A DNA stretch of 5,065 nt from Cyanobacteriota bacterium. Lineage in GTDB: Bacteria; Cyanobacteriota; Cyanobacteriia; Phormidesmidales; Phormidesmidaceae. Below, in pieces: positions 4,888-5,065 of the stretch. The first letter of the stretch is position 1. Each line of letters starts with the position of its first letter. The notes under the pieces were generated by a model. That model worked only from the letters and a program-made list of their open reading frames with translations, was not told where the DNA came from and made no database searches. The stretch is taken from contig JAIXUR010000308.1 in the NCBI GenBank assembly GCA_027483425.1, forward strand, positions 1-5,065, written 5' to 3'. Made by a program: the position numbers and the translations under genes.

Positions 4888-5065
4888 TTACTCGATGAGC
4901 ACGGTTTTGGTCATGATCACCATCCACGTCGTCTCGACTCCGCTCGACGACCGTGGCTCTGTTTCGCGTAAGGATCGCAACTCGGCGGCGCTGGGCGGCA
5001 CGGGGATGGGATCGCACCAGTCGTTGGGGTCGGCATAGCCAAGGGCGTGGAGGATTTTGATGGTG
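4888..5065 (-). CDS. C-terminal part of an unknown protein (5' end outside window)
   Basis: The minus-strand frame is open from the window edge to a TAA at 4888-4890 and gives 58 residues. It starts TIKILHALGYADPNDWCDPI and ends MVIMTKTVLIE. I do not recognise the family. The LHALGYADPNDW and MVIMTKTVLIE ends look like genuine protein, reminiscent of short conserved tails of cyanobacterial hypothetical proteins. Between them, the stretch LRETEPRSSSGVETT (about residues 32-46) is low in complexity and is encoded by a hairpin-forming repeat (4924-4956), suggesting an in-frame repeat insertion. The gene ends 156 bp before the Uma2 gene on the same strand. The alternative is that this is non-coding or decayed sequence; the competing minus-strand frame ending at 4640 runs into the Uma2 gene and is less plausible. 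Confidence 0.6.
   Translation of the reverse strand, partial: TIKILHALGYADPNDWCDPIPVPPSAAELRSLRETEPRSSSGVETTWMVIMTKTVLIE
4924..4956. repeat. Hairpin-forming repeat inside the C-terminal coding region
   Basis: CCACG (4924-4928) pairs with CGTGG (4952-4956). TCGTC (4929-4933) pairs with GACGA (4946-4950), with C4951 bulged. The result is a 10-bp stem around a 12-nt loop. The core TCGACTCCGCTCGA resembles dispersed repeats of the CGACTCCGCTC type that I recall from cyanobacterial genomes. Confidence 0.6.

Noticed and set aside
4640..5017. Minus-strand open frame of 125 codons overlapping the Uma2 start and the right-edge gene
   Set aside because: It overlaps about 90 bp of the Uma2 gene, has Arg-rich repetitive content, and the alternative frame ending at 4888 reads more like protein.

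Overview
The window looks like chromosomal DNA of a GC-rich, probably filamentous cyanobacterium. The signs are four HIP1 octamers (GCGATCGC) in 5 kb, families typical of cyanobacteria (a SyCrp1-like CRP, a DUF2232 membrane protein, a TIGR00303/UPF0284 CobT-like protein, a Uma2 endonuclease), and intergenic spacers full of short palindromic repeats. The genus cannot be named from this sequence alone.

Layout. At the left edge is the 5' part of a minus-strand gene for an unknown coiled-coil protein (1-476, GTG start). A 384-bp divergent spacer (477-860) follows, with a GC-rich hairpin, a 16-bp HIP1-centred palindrome and an AT-rich patch of 11-bp phased repeats that is the best candidate operator region. 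On the plus strand come a CRP-type regulator (861-1565) and, 6 bp later, a DUF2232 multi-pass membrane protein (1572-2360), which look co-transcribed. A 442-bp spacer (2361-2802) is filled by two repeat families: a 36-bp repeat present twice with an inverted fragment, and a 76-bp near-perfect tandem duplication with a strong hairpin. Next is the CobT-like gene (2803-3903, plus). A 192-bp convergent spacer with hairpins separates it from a Uma2-family nuclease gene (4096-4731, minus). The right edge holds the 3' end of another minus-strand gene of unknown function (4888-5065), whose C-terminal coding region carries a hairpin-forming repeat-like segment.

How the genes may work together. CobT enzymes activate the lower-ligand base of cobamides, and DUF2232 resembles small substrate-binding membrane proteins such as ECF S-components. 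With a cyclic-nucleotide-type regulator at the head, the three plus-strand genes could form a regulated module for uptake or assembly of a cobamide-related compound. This rests on gene order and family knowledge only. The Uma2 gene and the two edge genes show no obvious link to it.

No RNA genes, insertion sequences, CRISPR arrays or origins were found.
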